Positions 43,066 to 52,680 of a DNA stretch of 64,000 nucleotides are shown piece after piece. Source of the DNA: Corynebacterium mucifaciens. GTDB lineage: Bacteria > Actinomycetota > Actinomycetes > Mycobacteriales > Mycobacteriaceae. Within the stretch, counting starts at the first letter, position 1. Each line of letters opens with the position of its first letter. The stretch is taken from contig NZ_JAAXPF010000009.1 of assembly GCF_012396315.1 (NCBI RefSeq), positions 1 to 64,000 of the forward strand, in the 5' to 3' direction. A program made the position numbers and the translations under genes. Under the pieces are notes generated by a model. The model made no database searches, was not told the DNA's origin, and saw nothing but the letters and a program-made list of their open reading frames with translations.

Positions 43066-44414
43066 AGCTCTCGCTGAATTTCGTTGCGGTGTCCGACCGT
43101 GGCCTTGTCAGGGGCAACAACGAGGATTCCGCCTACGCGGGGCCGAACCTGCTTGTGCTCGCGGACGGCATGGGCGGCCACGCCGCCGGCGAGGTGGCCA
43201 GCCAGATCATGGTGGAGCACCTCGAGCACCTCGACCGCGACCCGGAGGACGCGGACGTGCTCGCGTTGCTGGGTGCCGCGGCCGAGGACGCCAACGCGGC
43301 TATCGAGGCATCGGTGGCCGAGCACCCGGAGCAAGCTGGCATGGGCACCACGCTGACCGCGCTGATGTTCAACGGCCGCGAGTTCGGCCTCATCCACGTT
43401 GGCGATTCGCGGGGCTACCTGCTTCGCGACGGCGAGCTTCGCCAAATCACCGTTGACGACACCTTCGTGCAGTCGCTCGTGGACGACGGCAGGCTCGCGC
43501 CCGAAGACGTGTCCTCCCACCCGCAGAAATCCCTGATCCTCAAGGCTTACACCGGCCGACCGGTCGAGCCGCGCCTGGAGACACTGCAGGTGCAACCGGG
43601 CGACCGCGTGCTGTTGTGCTCCGACGGTCTGAGCGACCCAGTCACGCGGGAGACCATCGAGATCGCGTTGGGCGACGGCACGCCGGAGATGGCCGCCCAG
43701 CGACTGGTTGAGCTGGCGCTGCGCTCCGGCGGGCCAGACAACGTGACGGTCGTGGTAGCCGAGGTGGTCGCCGGCGACGAGGGCGCGGGGCAATCCCGCG
43801 CCGTAGTGAAGGCTGGGGCGTTGGCCCCGGACTACCAGTCGTCCCACCCGGATTCGGCCGCCTCCCGGGCGGCGGCGCTGCTGCGCAAGTCCGAGACCAT
43901 CACGCCGGACCACAACCGCGCGAAGACGCAGGACGCCGACCTCTCCGACGATGAGGAGGGCCACACTAGCGGCACTGGTACGAAACAGGCGTCATCGGTG
44001 TGGCCGTGGGTGGTCGCGACACTCGTGCTGCTTCTCGTCCTGGCCGTGGCCGGCCTGGCGTGGGCGCAGTCGCGCGATATGGACAGCTACACGCTGAAGG
44101 TTGAAGGCTCCGGCGAGTTCGCGGTGCAGCACACCACCCGCGACAACCTCTTCGCCGAAGCGCAGACCGAGGACATCCAGCACGCCTGTCTGAACCCTGA
44201 CGGCAAACTGCGCGTCATTGCCAAAGACTCCACGCCGGGTGACTGCCACGTCTTCAACGTGCAGGACCTGCCCAAGGACCAGCGCGAGGTGGAAACCGTC
44301 ACCGGCTCCTACGACGACGTGCTGGCCAAGCTCAACGAGCTGGCAGATCAGGCGCTGCCAGGCTGCGTGGACAGTCAGACGCCCGACAACGACACGTGCA
44401 GGGAGATTCGATGA
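43062..44414 (+). CDS. pstP: PstP, PP2C-type Ser/Thr phosphatase
   Basis: The product is 450 residues. The catalytic domain (1-235) has VRGNNEDSAYAG, LADGMGGHAAGEVAS and HVGDSRGYLLRDG, the metal-binding motifs of PP2C enzymes, and SGGPDNVTVVV at its end. A linker, one membrane helix (about 313-333) and an extracellular tail with two cysteines near the end follow. It reverses phosphorylation by PknA and PknB. The start is GTG, overlapping fhaB; the end overlaps rodA by ATGA. Confidence 0.93.
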   Translation: MKLSLNFVAVSDRGLVRGNNEDSAYAGPNLLVLADGMGGHAAGEVASQIMVEHLEHLDRDPEDADVLALLGAAAEDANAAIEASVAEHPEQAGMGTTLTALMFNGREFGLIHVGDSRGYLLRDGELRQITVDDTFVQSLVDDGRLAPEDVSSHPQKSLILKAYTGRPVEPRLETLQVQPGDRVLLCSDGLSDPVTRETIEIALGDGTPEMAAQRLVELALRSGGPDNVTVVVAEVVAGDEGAGQSRAVVKAGALAPDYQSSHPDSAASRAAALLRKSETITPDHNRAKTQDADLSDDEEGHTSGTGTKQASSVWPWVVATLVLLLVLAVAGLAWAQSRDMDSYTLKVEGSGEFAVQHTTRDNLFAEAQTEDIQHACLNPDGKLRVIAKDSTPGDCHVFNVQDLPKDQREVETVTGSYDDVLAKLNELADQALPGCVDSQTPDNDTCREIR

Positions 44415-45757
44415 ACAGACTGCGCTCCCGCAGCCGTGAGCTGCTCCTCCTGCTCTTCGCCGCAGGCCTGCTCGCGCTCATGCTGTTCGGCTTAGAGACG
44501 AGCCAAGGCCGCACCCTGTCCACAGAGATGCTCTACATCATCGGCGGGTTCGTCGGCGTCTACGCCATCGCCCACGTGGCCATCGCCGTCTTGGCGCCCT
44601 ACGCGGACCAGGTGATGCTGCCCGTGGTGGCGCTACTCAATGCCATCGGTCTGGTGGTAATTTACCGCCTTGACCTAGCGGAACGCCCCGGGTACGGCCC
44701 GCTGGCAGAGCGCCAGATGCTGTGGTCCCTGGTCGGCGTTGGCCTGATGGTGCTGACTCTGATCGTGGTGCGGGACCACAAGTCCCTGTCCCGCTACTCC
44801 TACCTGCTGGGTCTTGTGGGGCTGATCCTCTTGGCGCTGCCGCTGGTGTGGCCGCAGCCCCCCGGGTACGAAGAGGCGCGGATCTGGCTGTGGCTCGGCC
44901 CCTTCTCCATCCAGCCCGGCGAATTTTCTAAGATCCTGCTGCTGATCTTCTTCGCTCAGCTGCTGGCCCAGAAACGGGCGCTGTTCACCGTGGCCGGCAG
45001 GCGCTTCGCGGGCCTGACGTTCCCGCGCCTGCGCGATCTCGCCCCGATCCTGATGGTGTGGGCTATCGCCATCTTGATCATGGCTGTATCCAACGACTTC
45101 GGGCCGGCGCTGCTGCTGTTCGCCACCGTGCTGGGGATGGTCTACTTCGCCACCGGGCGTGCGTCCTGGCTGGCCATCGGCCTGGCGCTGGTCGCTATCG
45201 GCGGTTACGCCGTGTACCAGGTCAGCTCCAAAATCCAGGAGCGCGTGAGCAACTTCCTTGACCCGTTCGCGGACTTCGAGGGCATTGGCAACCAGCCCGC
45301 CAACGCGTTGATCGGGCTGAGCTGGGGCGGCATCACCGGCACTGGGCTGGGGTACGGCCACCCGGAACTAGTGCCCGTCGCGCACTCGGACTACATCCTG
45401 GCCGCCCTCGGCGAGGAGCTTGGCTTCGTGGGCATCGCCGCGGTGTTGTGCCTGTTCGGCGTCTTCATCACTCGCGGATTCCGCACCGCGATGCAGGCGC
45501 GCGACTCCTACGGCAAGCTGCTGGCTTCCGGGCTCGCGCTGACCATTGCCATCCAGATCTTCGTGGTCGCCGGCGGCGTGTCCGCCATGCTTCCGATGAC
45601 CGGCCTGACCACGCCGTTCATGTCTGCCGGCGGTTCCTCCGTGATGGCCAACTACATCCTGCTGGGCCTGCTGCTGCGCATCTCCAACGGCGCGAACCGC
45701 CCGGCGGACTACGACGCTGTTGCCGCCGCCCAGCCTGAGGAGGTGAGCGTGCGATGA
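44411..45757 (+). CDS. rodA: RodA/FtsW-family peptidoglycan glycosyltransferase
   Basis: The product is 448 residues with about ten to twelve membrane helices. SIQPGEFSKILLLIFFA, SNDFGPALLLFATVLGMVY, HSDYILAALGEELGFVG and LPMTGLTTPFMSAGGSS are the hallmark loops of SEDS glycan polymerases. It works with the adjacent class B penicillin-binding protein. ATG 44411 overlaps the pstP stop by 4 nt, and its own stop overlaps the pbpA ATG. Confidence 0.93.
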   Translation: MNRLRSRSRELLLLLFAAGLLALMLFGLETSQGRTLSTEMLYIIGGFVGVYAIAHVAIAVLAPYADQVMLPVVALLNAIGLVVIYRLDLAERPGYGPLAERQMLWSLVGVGLMVLTLIVVRDHKSLSRYSYLLGLVGLILLALPLVWPQPPGYEEARIWLWLGPFSIQPGEFSKILLLIFFAQLLAQKRALFTVAGRRFAGLTFPRLRDLAPILMVWAIAILIMAVSNDFGPALLLFATVLGMVYFATGRASWLAIGLALVAIGGYAVYQVSSKIQERVSNFLDPFADFEGIGNQPANALIGLSWGGITGTGLGYGHPELVPVAHSDYILAALGEELGFVGIAAVLCLFGVFITRGFRTAMQARDSYGKLLASGLALTIAIQIFVVAGGVSAMLPMTGLTTPFMSAGGSSVMANYILLGLLLRISNGANRPADYDAVAAAQPEEVSVR

Positions 45758-47199
45758 ACAAGTCCATCCGTTTCGGCGCCGTCGTCTCGCTGCTGCTCAT
45801 TGTGGCGCTGCTGGTCAACTATTCCGTGGTGCAGGGCATGCGCGAAGATGAGTACGCGCAGGACCCGCACAACTCGCGCATTCTCATGGAGCTCAAACGC
45901 ACCAACCGCGGCGACATCGTCGCCGGCGACACCGTGCTCGCCCAGAGCTACCGCGACGAGGAGACCGGGTTCTACCAGCGCGCATACCCCAACATGCCGT
46001 GGTCCTTCGCCCCGGTGGTGGGCTACGCCTCCGACCAGTTCGGCACCTCCCAGCTCGAAGCCACGTACAACGGCGAACTCACCGGGGATTCCGGCACCTC
46101 CTCCCGCTTCCTGCGCACCGGCACAGAGGACGGCAATAAGGGCGACACGGTCGAGCTGACCCTGGATCCCGGCCTGCAGGCCTTTGCGTTCGACCAGCTG
46201 GCTGAACCGGGCTACGAGGGCGCGGTTGTGGCCGTCAGGCCGTCGTCAGGCGAGGTGCTCGCCATGGCATCGACCCCTAGCTACGACCCCAACGGCGTCG
46301 CCAACCCAGCGACCTCGGAGGACGCCTGGGCGCAGGTGAACAGCAACCCGGCTAACCCGCTGCTGAACCACGCGACGCAAGAGCAGCTGCCGCCGGGCTC
46401 GATCTTCAAGATCATCACCACCGCCGCGGGCCTGCGAAACGGCTACACGCCCGATTCGCCGTTGACCGGTGAGGCGCAGATCATCCTGCCCGGCACCGAC
46501 AACATCCCGCTGACCAACTACGGCGGCCAGGCATGCGCCGGCGGCGGTCAAGTGCCGCTGAGCACCGCCTTCGCCCTTTCGTGCAACACGGCCTTCGTGC
46601 AAATGGGTCTCGCGGTGGGCGCGGATGCGCTGCGCGACGCGGCGGACCGTTTCGGTGTCGGCCAGAGCTACGACCTCGGCCTGCCCAACGCGGCCGGCTC
46701 GCTGGGCGAGCTGCCTGGCGGTGCGGAGCTGGCGCAGTCCGCGATCGGCCAGCGCGACGTGACCATGACGGCACTGCAGGCTGCGGTGATGGGCGCGACT
46801 ATCGCCAACAAGGGCAAGCGCATGGAGCCGCACGTCGTGCGCGCGGTGCGTAACGCGGACGGCAAGGTCGTTAAAGAGACCAAACCGGTGGAGCTGAACG
46901 AGGCCGTAACGGAGGAGGAAGCCGCGACGATCACGGACTTGATGTACGGATCCGAGCGCTGGTCGTACGGCTACGACGGCAACGGGTTCGCCTCCAAGAC
47001 CGGCACCGCCGAGCACGCCGAGGGCGCCGCGCCGCACGTGTGGTACGTCGCGTTCGACCCGGCGAAGGACGTTGCCGTGGCCGTCGTGGTGAAAAACGGC
47101 GGCAATCTCGGCGAGGCCGCCACAGGCGGGCAGGTCTCCGGCCCCATCGGCCGCGCCGTCCTGCGCGCCGCCCCCGCACCTGTGGAAGGAGCAGAGTAG
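45754..47199 (+). CDS. pbpA: Class B penicillin-binding protein PbpA
   Basis: The product is 481 residues. A membrane anchor (about 6-27) and a dimerisation region are followed by the transpeptidase domain with SxxK in PPGSIFKIITT, SxN in LSCNTAF and KTG in FASKTGTAEH. It cross-links peptidoglycan made by the adjacent RodA. In mycobacteria PbpA is a PknB substrate. It is coupled to rodA by ATGA, and pknA begins directly after its stop. Confidence 0.93.
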   Translation: MNKSIRFGAVVSLLLIVALLVNYSVVQGMREDEYAQDPHNSRILMELKRTNRGDIVAGDTVLAQSYRDEETGFYQRAYPNMPWSFAPVVGYASDQFGTSQLEATYNGELTGDSGTSSRFLRTGTEDGNKGDTVELTLDPGLQAFAFDQLAEPGYEGAVVAVRPSSGEVLAMASTPSYDPNGVANPATSEDAWAQVNSNPANPLLNHATQEQLPPGSIFKIITTAAGLRNGYTPDSPLTGEAQIILPGTDNIPLTNYGGQACAGGGQVPLSTAFALSCNTAFVQMGLAVGADALRDAADRFGVGQSYDLGLPNAAGSLGELPGGAELAQSAIGQRDVTMTALQAAVMGATIANKGKRMEPHVVRAVRNADGKVVKETKPVELNEAVTEEEAATITDLMYGSERWSYGYDGNGFASKTGTAEHAEGAAPHVWYVAFDPAKDVAVAVVVKNGGNLGEAATGGQVSGPIGRAVLRAAPAPVEGAE

Positions 47200-48669
47200 A
47201 TGAACACCGAAAACCGCGAGGACCTCCAGCGGCTCGTCGGCGACGGCTACCAGCTGCAGTGGATCATCGGCCACGGCGGCATGTCCACCGTGTGGCTGGC
47301 CGACGACCTGGCCAACGAGCGCGAAGTTGCCATCAAGGTGCTGCGCCCCGAGTACAGTTCCAACGCCGAGTTCCTGGCGCGCTTCCGCAACGAGGCCCTG
47401 AGCGCGCAGGGCATCAACTCCGACAACGTGGTGGCCACCTACGACTACCGGGAGGCCGACACCGGCGCGGGATTCACCGTCTGCTTCATAATCTTGGAGT
47501 ACATCCGCGGCGAGTCGCTCGCGGACCTGATCGCGCGCGAGGGGCAGCTGGAGGAGGCCATGGCTCTCGACGTACTCGAGCAGGCTGCCCACGGCTTGGC
47601 CGTGATCCACCGCATGGGCCTGGTGCACCGCGACATCAAGCCGGGCAACCTCATGATCACCCAGAACGGGCAGGTGAAGATCACCGACTTTGGCATTGCC
47701 AAGGCCGCGGCCGCGGTGCCGCTGACCCGCACCGGCATGGTCGTGGGCACCGCGCAGTACGTCTCTCCGGAGCAGGCCCAGGGCATCAAGGTCACCGCCG
47801 CGAGCGACGTCTACTCTCTGGGCGTTGTGGGTTACGAGCTGCTGTCCGGCAAACGCCCGTTCACCGGCGACTCGTCGGTGTCGGTGGCACTGGCACACGT
47901 GTCCGCTGAGCCGCCTGCGCTGCCGATCAGCGTCTCCGCGCCCGCGCGTGAGCTCATCGAGATCGCGCTGCGCAAGGATCCCGGCCAGCGCTTCTACGAC
48001 GGCAACGAGTTCCAGCTGGCCATCTCCCAGGTCCGCCAAGGGCTCCGCCCCGCCCAGCCCGGCGGCCACACCCAGGTAGTGGCCACGGAGCCGTCCGCGA
48101 CCGCGTCCACCCAGATGCTGGCCAGCGTCGCCGACGAGCGGACCGCGCGCCCGGAGGGTTCCTACACGCCGGCGCCGACCCGGGCCGTTGCTTCCCGACG
48201 TCCTCCGGCCGAACCCGCGCCCGCGCCCGCGAAAAAGGGCTCATCGGCGGGCCCCATCATTGCCACCCTGCTCGCTTTGGCGCTGGTCGGCGGCGGTGTT
48301 GCCTGGGCGTACACTGCCGGGCTGTTCGACCGTTCCAGCGGCGACTCCCCGGCCACCACTCCGCGGACCACGACCGTGACCACCCCGAGCGAGGTCGAGG
48401 AGACCCAGGAAGAGGTCACCGAGACAACCACGCGGCGCGAACGTACCACCGTCACGCAGTCGCGCAACCCGGGCACCCTGCGCGTCGAGGACACGGCCCC
48501 GGAATCGGCGCCCGCCGCCCCGGCTGAACCCGCGCGCCCCGAGACCTCAGCGGTGCAGTCCACGCCGGAGATGGTGCCGCCGACGAGCAGCGCTCCTGAG
48601 GCCGGAAACCAGACCACTACTGCGATAGACTTGCCGAATCTTGGGAACTTGCTCGGAGGTGGCAGGTAA
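47200..48669 (+). CDS. pknA: Ser/Thr protein kinase PknA
   Basis: The product is 489 residues. The kinase domain (about 10-280) has a GHGGMSTVW loop, VAIKVL, catalytic HRDIKPGN (Asp145) and DFG. The membrane helix is at about 350-372. An extracellular tail rich in Thr, Pro and Glu follows, with no PASTA repeats. It phosphorylates division and wall proteins together with PknB. The start follows the pbpA stop directly and the stop directly precedes pknB. Confidence 0.94.
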   Translation: MNTENREDLQRLVGDGYQLQWIIGHGGMSTVWLADDLANEREVAIKVLRPEYSSNAEFLARFRNEALSAQGINSDNVVATYDYREADTGAGFTVCFIILEYIRGESLADLIAREGQLEEAMALDVLEQAAHGLAVIHRMGLVHRDIKPGNLMITQNGQVKITDFGIAKAAAAVPLTRTGMVVGTAQYVSPEQAQGIKVTAASDVYSLGVVGYELLSGKRPFTGDSSVSVALAHVSAEPPALPISVSAPARELIEIALRKDPGQRFYDGNEFQLAISQVRQGLRPAQPGGHTQVVATEPSATASTQMLASVADERTARPEGSYTPAPTRAVASRRPPAEPAPAPAKKGSSAGPIIATLLALALVGGGVAWAYTAGLFDRSSGDSPATTPRTTTVTTPSEVEETQEEVTETTTRRERTTVTQSRNPGTLRVEDTAPESAPAAPAEPARPETSAVQSTPEMVPPTSSAPEAGNQTTTAIDLPNLGNLLGGGR

Positions 48670-50724
48670 ATGCTGATCGCGGACCGGTACGAACTCGGCG
48701 AAATCATCGGCACCGGCGGCATGTCGGACGTGTATGCCGCCACCGACGTGTCCTTGGGGCGTCAGGTCGCCGTGAAGATGCTGAAGATCGACCTGGCGCG
48801 CGACGAAAACTTCCGCGAGCGCTTCCGCCGAGAGGCGCAGAACTCCGCGCGGCTGAACCACCCCAACATCGTCTCGGTTTACGACACCGGCGCCGTGGAA
48901 ACGTCCGGCGTAGACGTGCCCTACATCGTGATGGAGCGCGTCCACGGTATGAACCTGCGCGACATCGTGCGCAACGAGGGTTCGCTGTCGCCCGAGCGCG
49001 CCGCCAAGCTGCTGCTACCGGTCACACGTGCGCTGCAGGCCAGCCACGACGCTGGCATTATCCACCGCGACATCAAGCCCGCCAACATCATGGTGACTAA
49101 CACGGGTGCCGTGAAGGTCATGGACTTCGGCATCGCGAGGGCGTTGGACGATTCCACCTCCGCCATGACGCAAACCTCGGCCGTCATCGGCACCGCGCAG
49201 TACCTATCCCCCGAGCAGGCGCGGGGCAAACCTGCGGACGCGCGCAGCGACATCTACGCGCTCGGCTGCGTCATGTACGAAGCGGTCACCGGCGTCCCGC
49301 CCTTCGAGGGCGAGTCGCCGTTCGCCGTGGCCTACCAGCATGTGCAGGAAGACCCCGTGCCGCCGTCGGAGCGGATCGCGGCTGCGCTGTCCGACAACGA
49401 GGCGGTCAACGTGGACGCTGTCATCCTGACCGCGATGGCAAAGCACCCCGCCGACAGGTACCAAACGGCAAACGAGATGGGTGCTGACCTGGAGCTGCTC
49501 GAGCGCGGCAGCGTCACCACCGCCGCGCAGAACCATCTGTCGAGCGCCGATCTGCTGTCCGAGGACAACACGGTCGTAGTCGGCGACGTGGTGCGCGAAC
49601 CCGTGGCGCCCAGAGAGCCGGTCGAGCCAGCCGGCCACACGCGCTACGCCGACCACCGCGCCGCAAACGAGAAAACCGCCTCCAACTGGCTGAAGTGGCT
49701 GGCCGCACTGCTAGGCCTGTTGCTGGCCGCTGTCGTGTGCTGGTTTGTCTACGACTACTTCTCCGCCGACGAGGAAAGCGCGCCTTCGCCCGTGCAAGAA
49801 GCAATGGTGCAGGTGCCGGAGCTTATCGACGTGCCGCGTAACGACGCCATCCGCGAGCTCGAAGGCCTTGGTTTCTCCGTCAGCGTAATGGAGGAACCCA
49901 ACCCAGACATCAAACGCGGCAACGTGATCTCCACCAACCCCGCCGCCGGCTCCGAGCTGAAGCGGGGCACCCAGATCACCCTGACCGTCTCCTCCGGCAA
50001 GGAGATGACGGACGTGCCCGACGTGACAAACCTGACCACCGAGGAAGCGGTCGAGGAGTTGAAGAACGCCGGGCTGGAACTCAACCCGAGCGTGCGCCGC
50101 GAAACTAGCGACAACATCCCCGAAGGCGTCATCCTGACCCAGCAGCCGGCTGGCGGCACGCAGATTGCGAAGGGCTCCCGGATCACCATCACCGTCTCCT
50201 CCGGTCCCAGAATGGTGCAAGTGCCGTCCCTGGTGGGCCTGAACGTGGAACAAGCCACCGCCACCCTGTCCTCGCTGCAGCTGCGCTCCACCGTGACCAG
50301 CGTGGACTCCGCCAAGCCGGAGGGAGAGGTCCTCGCAGTCGCCGGCGAGAACACCGATGTGGAAACCGGCACCACCGTTGAGCTACGCGTCTCCAACGGC
50401 ATGCTCATGACCATGCCGCAGATCACCCGCCTTGATCCGGCCGAAGCTGAGCGCACATTGCGCGACGCGGGCTGGAACGGCCGCCTGACTCCGGGGCCGA
50501 CCGTGCCTACCGGGGCGCTCGTAGACAGCGGACTGATCGGCCACCAGGAAGTTCCCGCAGGCGACACGATCCGCAAAGACCAAGCGATTGGTTACAACCT
50601 GTGGAAGTTCGACGCCGCCGAGCTCGTCCCGCAGAGCAATGCGACCGGAGGCCAGCCTGATACAGTTCAGCCCCGGAACCCGCAAAACGCGCTGCGTAAC
50701 GTGCAGCGCGGGCTTGGACTGTAG
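48670..50724 (+). CDS. pknB: Ser/Thr protein kinase PknB with four PASTA domains
   Basis: The product is 684 residues. The kinase domain (about 5-275) has GTGGMSDVY, VAVKML, HRDIKPAN (Asp134), DFG and activation loop SAVIGTAQYLSPEQA. A juxtamembrane region and a helix (about 345-363) lead to four extracellular PASTA repeats starting at VQVPELIDVPRNDAI, TDVPDVTNL, VQVPSLVGL and MTMPQITRL. These bind muropeptides or lipid II and control growth and division. It is the last gene of the operon, 36 nt from crgA. Confidence 0.95.
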   Translation: MLIADRYELGEIIGTGGMSDVYAATDVSLGRQVAVKMLKIDLARDENFRERFRREAQNSARLNHPNIVSVYDTGAVETSGVDVPYIVMERVHGMNLRDIVRNEGSLSPERAAKLLLPVTRALQASHDAGIIHRDIKPANIMVTNTGAVKVMDFGIARALDDSTSAMTQTSAVIGTAQYLSPEQARGKPADARSDIYALGCVMYEAVTGVPPFEGESPFAVAYQHVQEDPVPPSERIAAALSDNEAVNVDAVILTAMAKHPADRYQTANEMGADLELLERGSVTTAAQNHLSSADLLSEDNTVVVGDVVREPVAPREPVEPAGHTRYADHRAANEKTASNWLKWLAALLGLLLAAVVCWFVYDYFSADEESAPSPVQEAMVQVPELIDVPRNDAIRELEGLGFSVSVMEEPNPDIKRGNVISTNPAAGSELKRGTQITLTVSSGKEMTDVPDVTNLTTEEAVEELKNAGLELNPSVRRETSDNIPEGVILTQQPAGGTQIAKGSRITITVSSGPRMVQVPSLVGLNVEQATATLSSLQLRSTVTSVDSAKPEGEVLAVAGENTDVETGTTVELRVSNGMLMTMPQITRLDPAEAERTLRDAGWNGRLTPGPTVPTGALVDSGLIGHQEVPAGDTIRKDQAIGYNLWKFDAAELVPQSNATGGQPDTVQPRNPQNALRNVQRGLGL

Positions 50725-50760
50725 ACGTAGATATCCGTACAAACCTAGGGAGTGCACTCC

Positions 50761-51039
50761 ATGCCTAAAGCAAAAGTAACCAAGGATCCCATCCGCCCAG
50801 CCGGCAGCAGCACCGCCGCCGGCACCATCCGCACCCCGGTCAAGGTGAATACGGGCGGCACCCCGGTGTGGTACAAGGTGATCATGTTCGGGCTGATGAT
50901 CTTCGGCCTGGCCTGGCTCATCCTGTACTACCTGGCGGGCGACCAGATCTCGTGGCTCACGCAGCTCGGCCCGTGGAACTACGCCATTGGCTTCGCTGGC
51001 ATGATTCTCGGCCTGCTCATGACCATGGGCTGGCGTTAG
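50761..51039 (+). CDS. crgA: Cell division protein CrgA
   Basis: The product is 92 residues with a charged N-terminus (MPKAKVTKDPIRPAG) and two membrane helices (about 40-60 and 72-89). This is the CrgA family, which helps place FtsZ and septal wall synthases in actinobacteria. ATG 50761 is preferred over the upstream GTG because GGGAG lies at the right distance. A strong terminator follows the stop. Confidence 0.92.
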   Translation: MPKAKVTKDPIRPAGSSTAAGTIRTPVKVNTGGTPVWYKVIMFGLMIFGLAWLILYYLAGDQISWLTQLGPWNYAIGFAGMILGLLMTMGWR

Positions 51040-51053
51040 CGCTCAGGCCCGGT

Positions 51054-51094
51054 AACCGGGATGTGGCACATATGTGCCGCATCCCGGTTTTCTT
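51054..51094 (+). terminator. Intrinsic terminator of the fhaA-crgA transcription unit
   Basis: AACCGGGATG (51054-51063) pairs with CATCCCGGTT (51080-51089). The inner palindrome GGCACATATGTGCC extends the stem almost to the loop, and TTTTCTT follows. It lies 15 nt past the crgA stop. Confidence 0.92.
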
Positions 51095-51105
51095 GCGCCC
51101 GACAA

Positions 51106-51277
51106 CTTTCCACACTTGTGGATAACTCTGTGCACAAACTTCACAGGGGTGGGAAATGTGCTGCTCCCGGTTCGAAAACGCCTGGTTTTGTCGGCGTGTC
51201 GGGTGGGCCGTTCGACGTGTCGTTCGAGGAACTACACGGCTGTAGTTCTCCACATTGTGGATAACTGCTGTGGACAA
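51106..51277. promoter_or_regulatory. Cluster of DnaA-box-like sequences
   Basis: TGTGGATAA, a perfect reverse-strand DnaA box, occurs at 51117-51125 and 51256-51264. TGTGGACAA is at 51269-51277 and TGTGCACAA at 51129-51137. CTTTCCACA (51106-51114) and TTCTCCACA (51246-51254) are one-mismatch boxes on the + strand. A hairpin (GAACTACA 51229-51236, TGTAGTTC 51241-51248) lies between the two groups. The gap from crgA to the rhomboid gene holds no open frame. It could be a DnaA binding or titration site. Confidence 0.5.
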
Positions 51278-51278
51278 C

Positions 51279-51950
51279 TCATACGTACACGGGGAGCGTG
51301 GACGGGATCGTCAGCACCCATATGACAACGCACGCAGCTACGGTGGCTGCCCCTGCGGTGATCCAGCGCGTGCGCGCGTTCCGGGAGGTCAGCGGCCACG
51401 CCATTGCCGCCCCCGCCGCCAGCCCGCCCAGGTGGCCCCACAACGACACCGCCGGGCTCAGCAGCGTATACGCCACGTTGACCGCGACCAGCGCAAGTGG
51501 CGCCCGCAGATCCGTCGAGCGCCGGGAGGCGATGGCAACCAGTACCGCCATGAGCATGTAGAGCGCGCCGGAAGCGCCGGCGGTGGGCGTCGTGAAGCTC
51601 ATTGCGAGCACGCTTGCCGACGCCCACAGGGCCCCCGCCACCCACGCCAGCGCGAACGGCCCGGTGCCGATGAACCGCTCCACCTCCGCACCCACTAGGA
51701 CGAGCATCAGCATGTTGAGGAAGAGGTGCGTGATGTCCAGGTGCATGAAACCAGCGGTGAGTGCGCGCAGGTAACCCGCGCCGTAGACCTCCGGGCCGTA
51801 CAGGACGGTGCTGGCACCGACCGCCGAATCCCACACCACGTCCGTCAGCGAGCGGGCCTGGAGCGCTGCGACGAGGAACACGACGGTGCAGATCGATGCG
51901 ATAACAGTGGTGGCGGGGGCGGTGCGGGGTAGGTCGCGGAGTGCAGGCAT
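51279..51950 (-). CDS. Rhomboid family intramembrane serine protease
   Basis: The product is 223 residues with six membrane helices. The catalytic serine is Ser127 in GASGALY and the catalytic histidine His173 in WGHLGGL. HLFLNMLMLVLVG is the conserved oxyanion helix. It cleaves transmembrane substrates. The gene ends right at the cluster of DnaA-like boxes and starts 56 nt from the end of ppiA. Synteny with pknB-crgA and ppiA is usual in corynebacteria. Confidence 0.88.
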   Translation of the reverse strand: MPALRDLPRTAPATTVIASICTVVFLVAALQARSLTDVVWDSAVGASTVLYGPEVYGAGYLRALTAGFMHLDITHLFLNMLMLVLVGAEVERFIGTGPFALAWVAGALWASASVLAMSFTTPTAGASGALYMLMAVLVAIASRRSTDLRAPLALVAVNVAYTLLSPAVSLWGHLGGLAAGAAMAWPLTSRNARTRWITAGAATVAACVVIWVLTIPSTLPVYV

Positions 51951-51965
51951 GGTCTTCAGGGTACG

Positions 51966-51993
51966 AAAAAGCCCCCGCGCGGGGCGGGGGCTT
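51966..51993 (-). terminator. Intrinsic terminator of ppiA
   Basis: On the - strand AAGCCCCCGC pairs with GCGGGGGCTT across a short loop (51984-51993 with 51969-51978), followed by TTTCG. It lies 13 nt past the ppiA stop. Confidence 0.9.
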
Positions 51994-52006
51994 GATGCGT
52001 GGCGGC

Positions 52007-52528
52007 TTAGGCGATGTCGATGGATTCGATCACAACGTCCTCAACCGGGCGGTCCATGCGGCCAGTCTTCACGTTGGCGATCTCGTCGACGACCTTCTTG
52101 GAGGCCTCGTCGGTGACCTCACCGAAGATGGTGTGGCGGTTGTTCAGCCACGGGGTCGCGTCCACGGTGATGAAGAACTGGGAGCCGTTGGTGCCCGGGC
52201 CGGCGTTCGCCATTGCCAGCAGGTACGGGCGATCGAACTGGAGCTCCGGGTGGAACTCGTCGGCGAACTGGAAGCCCGGGCCGCCGGTGCCGGTGCCGGT
52301 CGGATCGCCACCCTGGATCATGAACCCCGGAATGATGCGGTGGAAGATCGCGCCATCGTAGAACGGGCCCTCGGTGGTGCCGGAGGCGTTCTTGGTGGAG
52401 TATTCGGTCGTGCCCTTAGCCAAGCCGGTGATGGTCTCGACCGTCTTCGGCGCGTGGTTGCCGAAGAGGTCGATGGCGATGTCACCGTGGTTGGTGTGCA
52501 GAGTCATCGTCTGAGTCTTTTGCGTCAT
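52007..52528 (-). CDS. ppiA: Peptidyl-prolyl cis-trans isomerase (cyclophilin) PpiA
   Basis: The product is 173 residues of cyclophilin type: [44 protein letters not shown] and [12 protein letters not shown] hold the active site (Arg, Phe, Gln, Trp, His). It is cytoplasmic, with no signal peptide. TACCCT ends 7 nt before the ATG at 52528, a leaderless promoter, so the longer frame to 52648 is rejected. Confidence 0.93.
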   Translation of the reverse strand: MTQKTQTMTLHTNHGDIAIDLFGNHAPKTVETITGLAKGTTEYSTKNASGTTEGPFYDGAIFHRIIPGFMIQGGDPTGTGTGGPGFQFADEFHPELQFDRPYLLAMANAGPGTNGSQFFITVDATPWLNNRHTIFGEVTDEASKKVVDEIANVKTGRMDRPVEDVVIESIDIA

Positions 52529-52680
52529 GCCCTCTAGGGTACGCGGGTTGCAAGACCCACATCCAAAACCTGCAAAAGTTGACATCCTGGACGGACGCTC
52601 AGGTATGAACCCGCTGGCCACAGCCGTATTAGCCGCGCCGCATGTCAACGCTTACACACGGCGGGCGAATCGACTACGGC

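Noticed and set aside
46246..48069. 607-codon frame antisense to pbpA/pknA
   Set aside because: Both genes on the + strand have full catalytic motifs; the antisense product is Ala/Gly/His-rich filler.
52529..52648. N-terminal extension of PpiA
   Set aside because: The extension lies upstream of a good leaderless -10 and has no similarity to cyclophilins.
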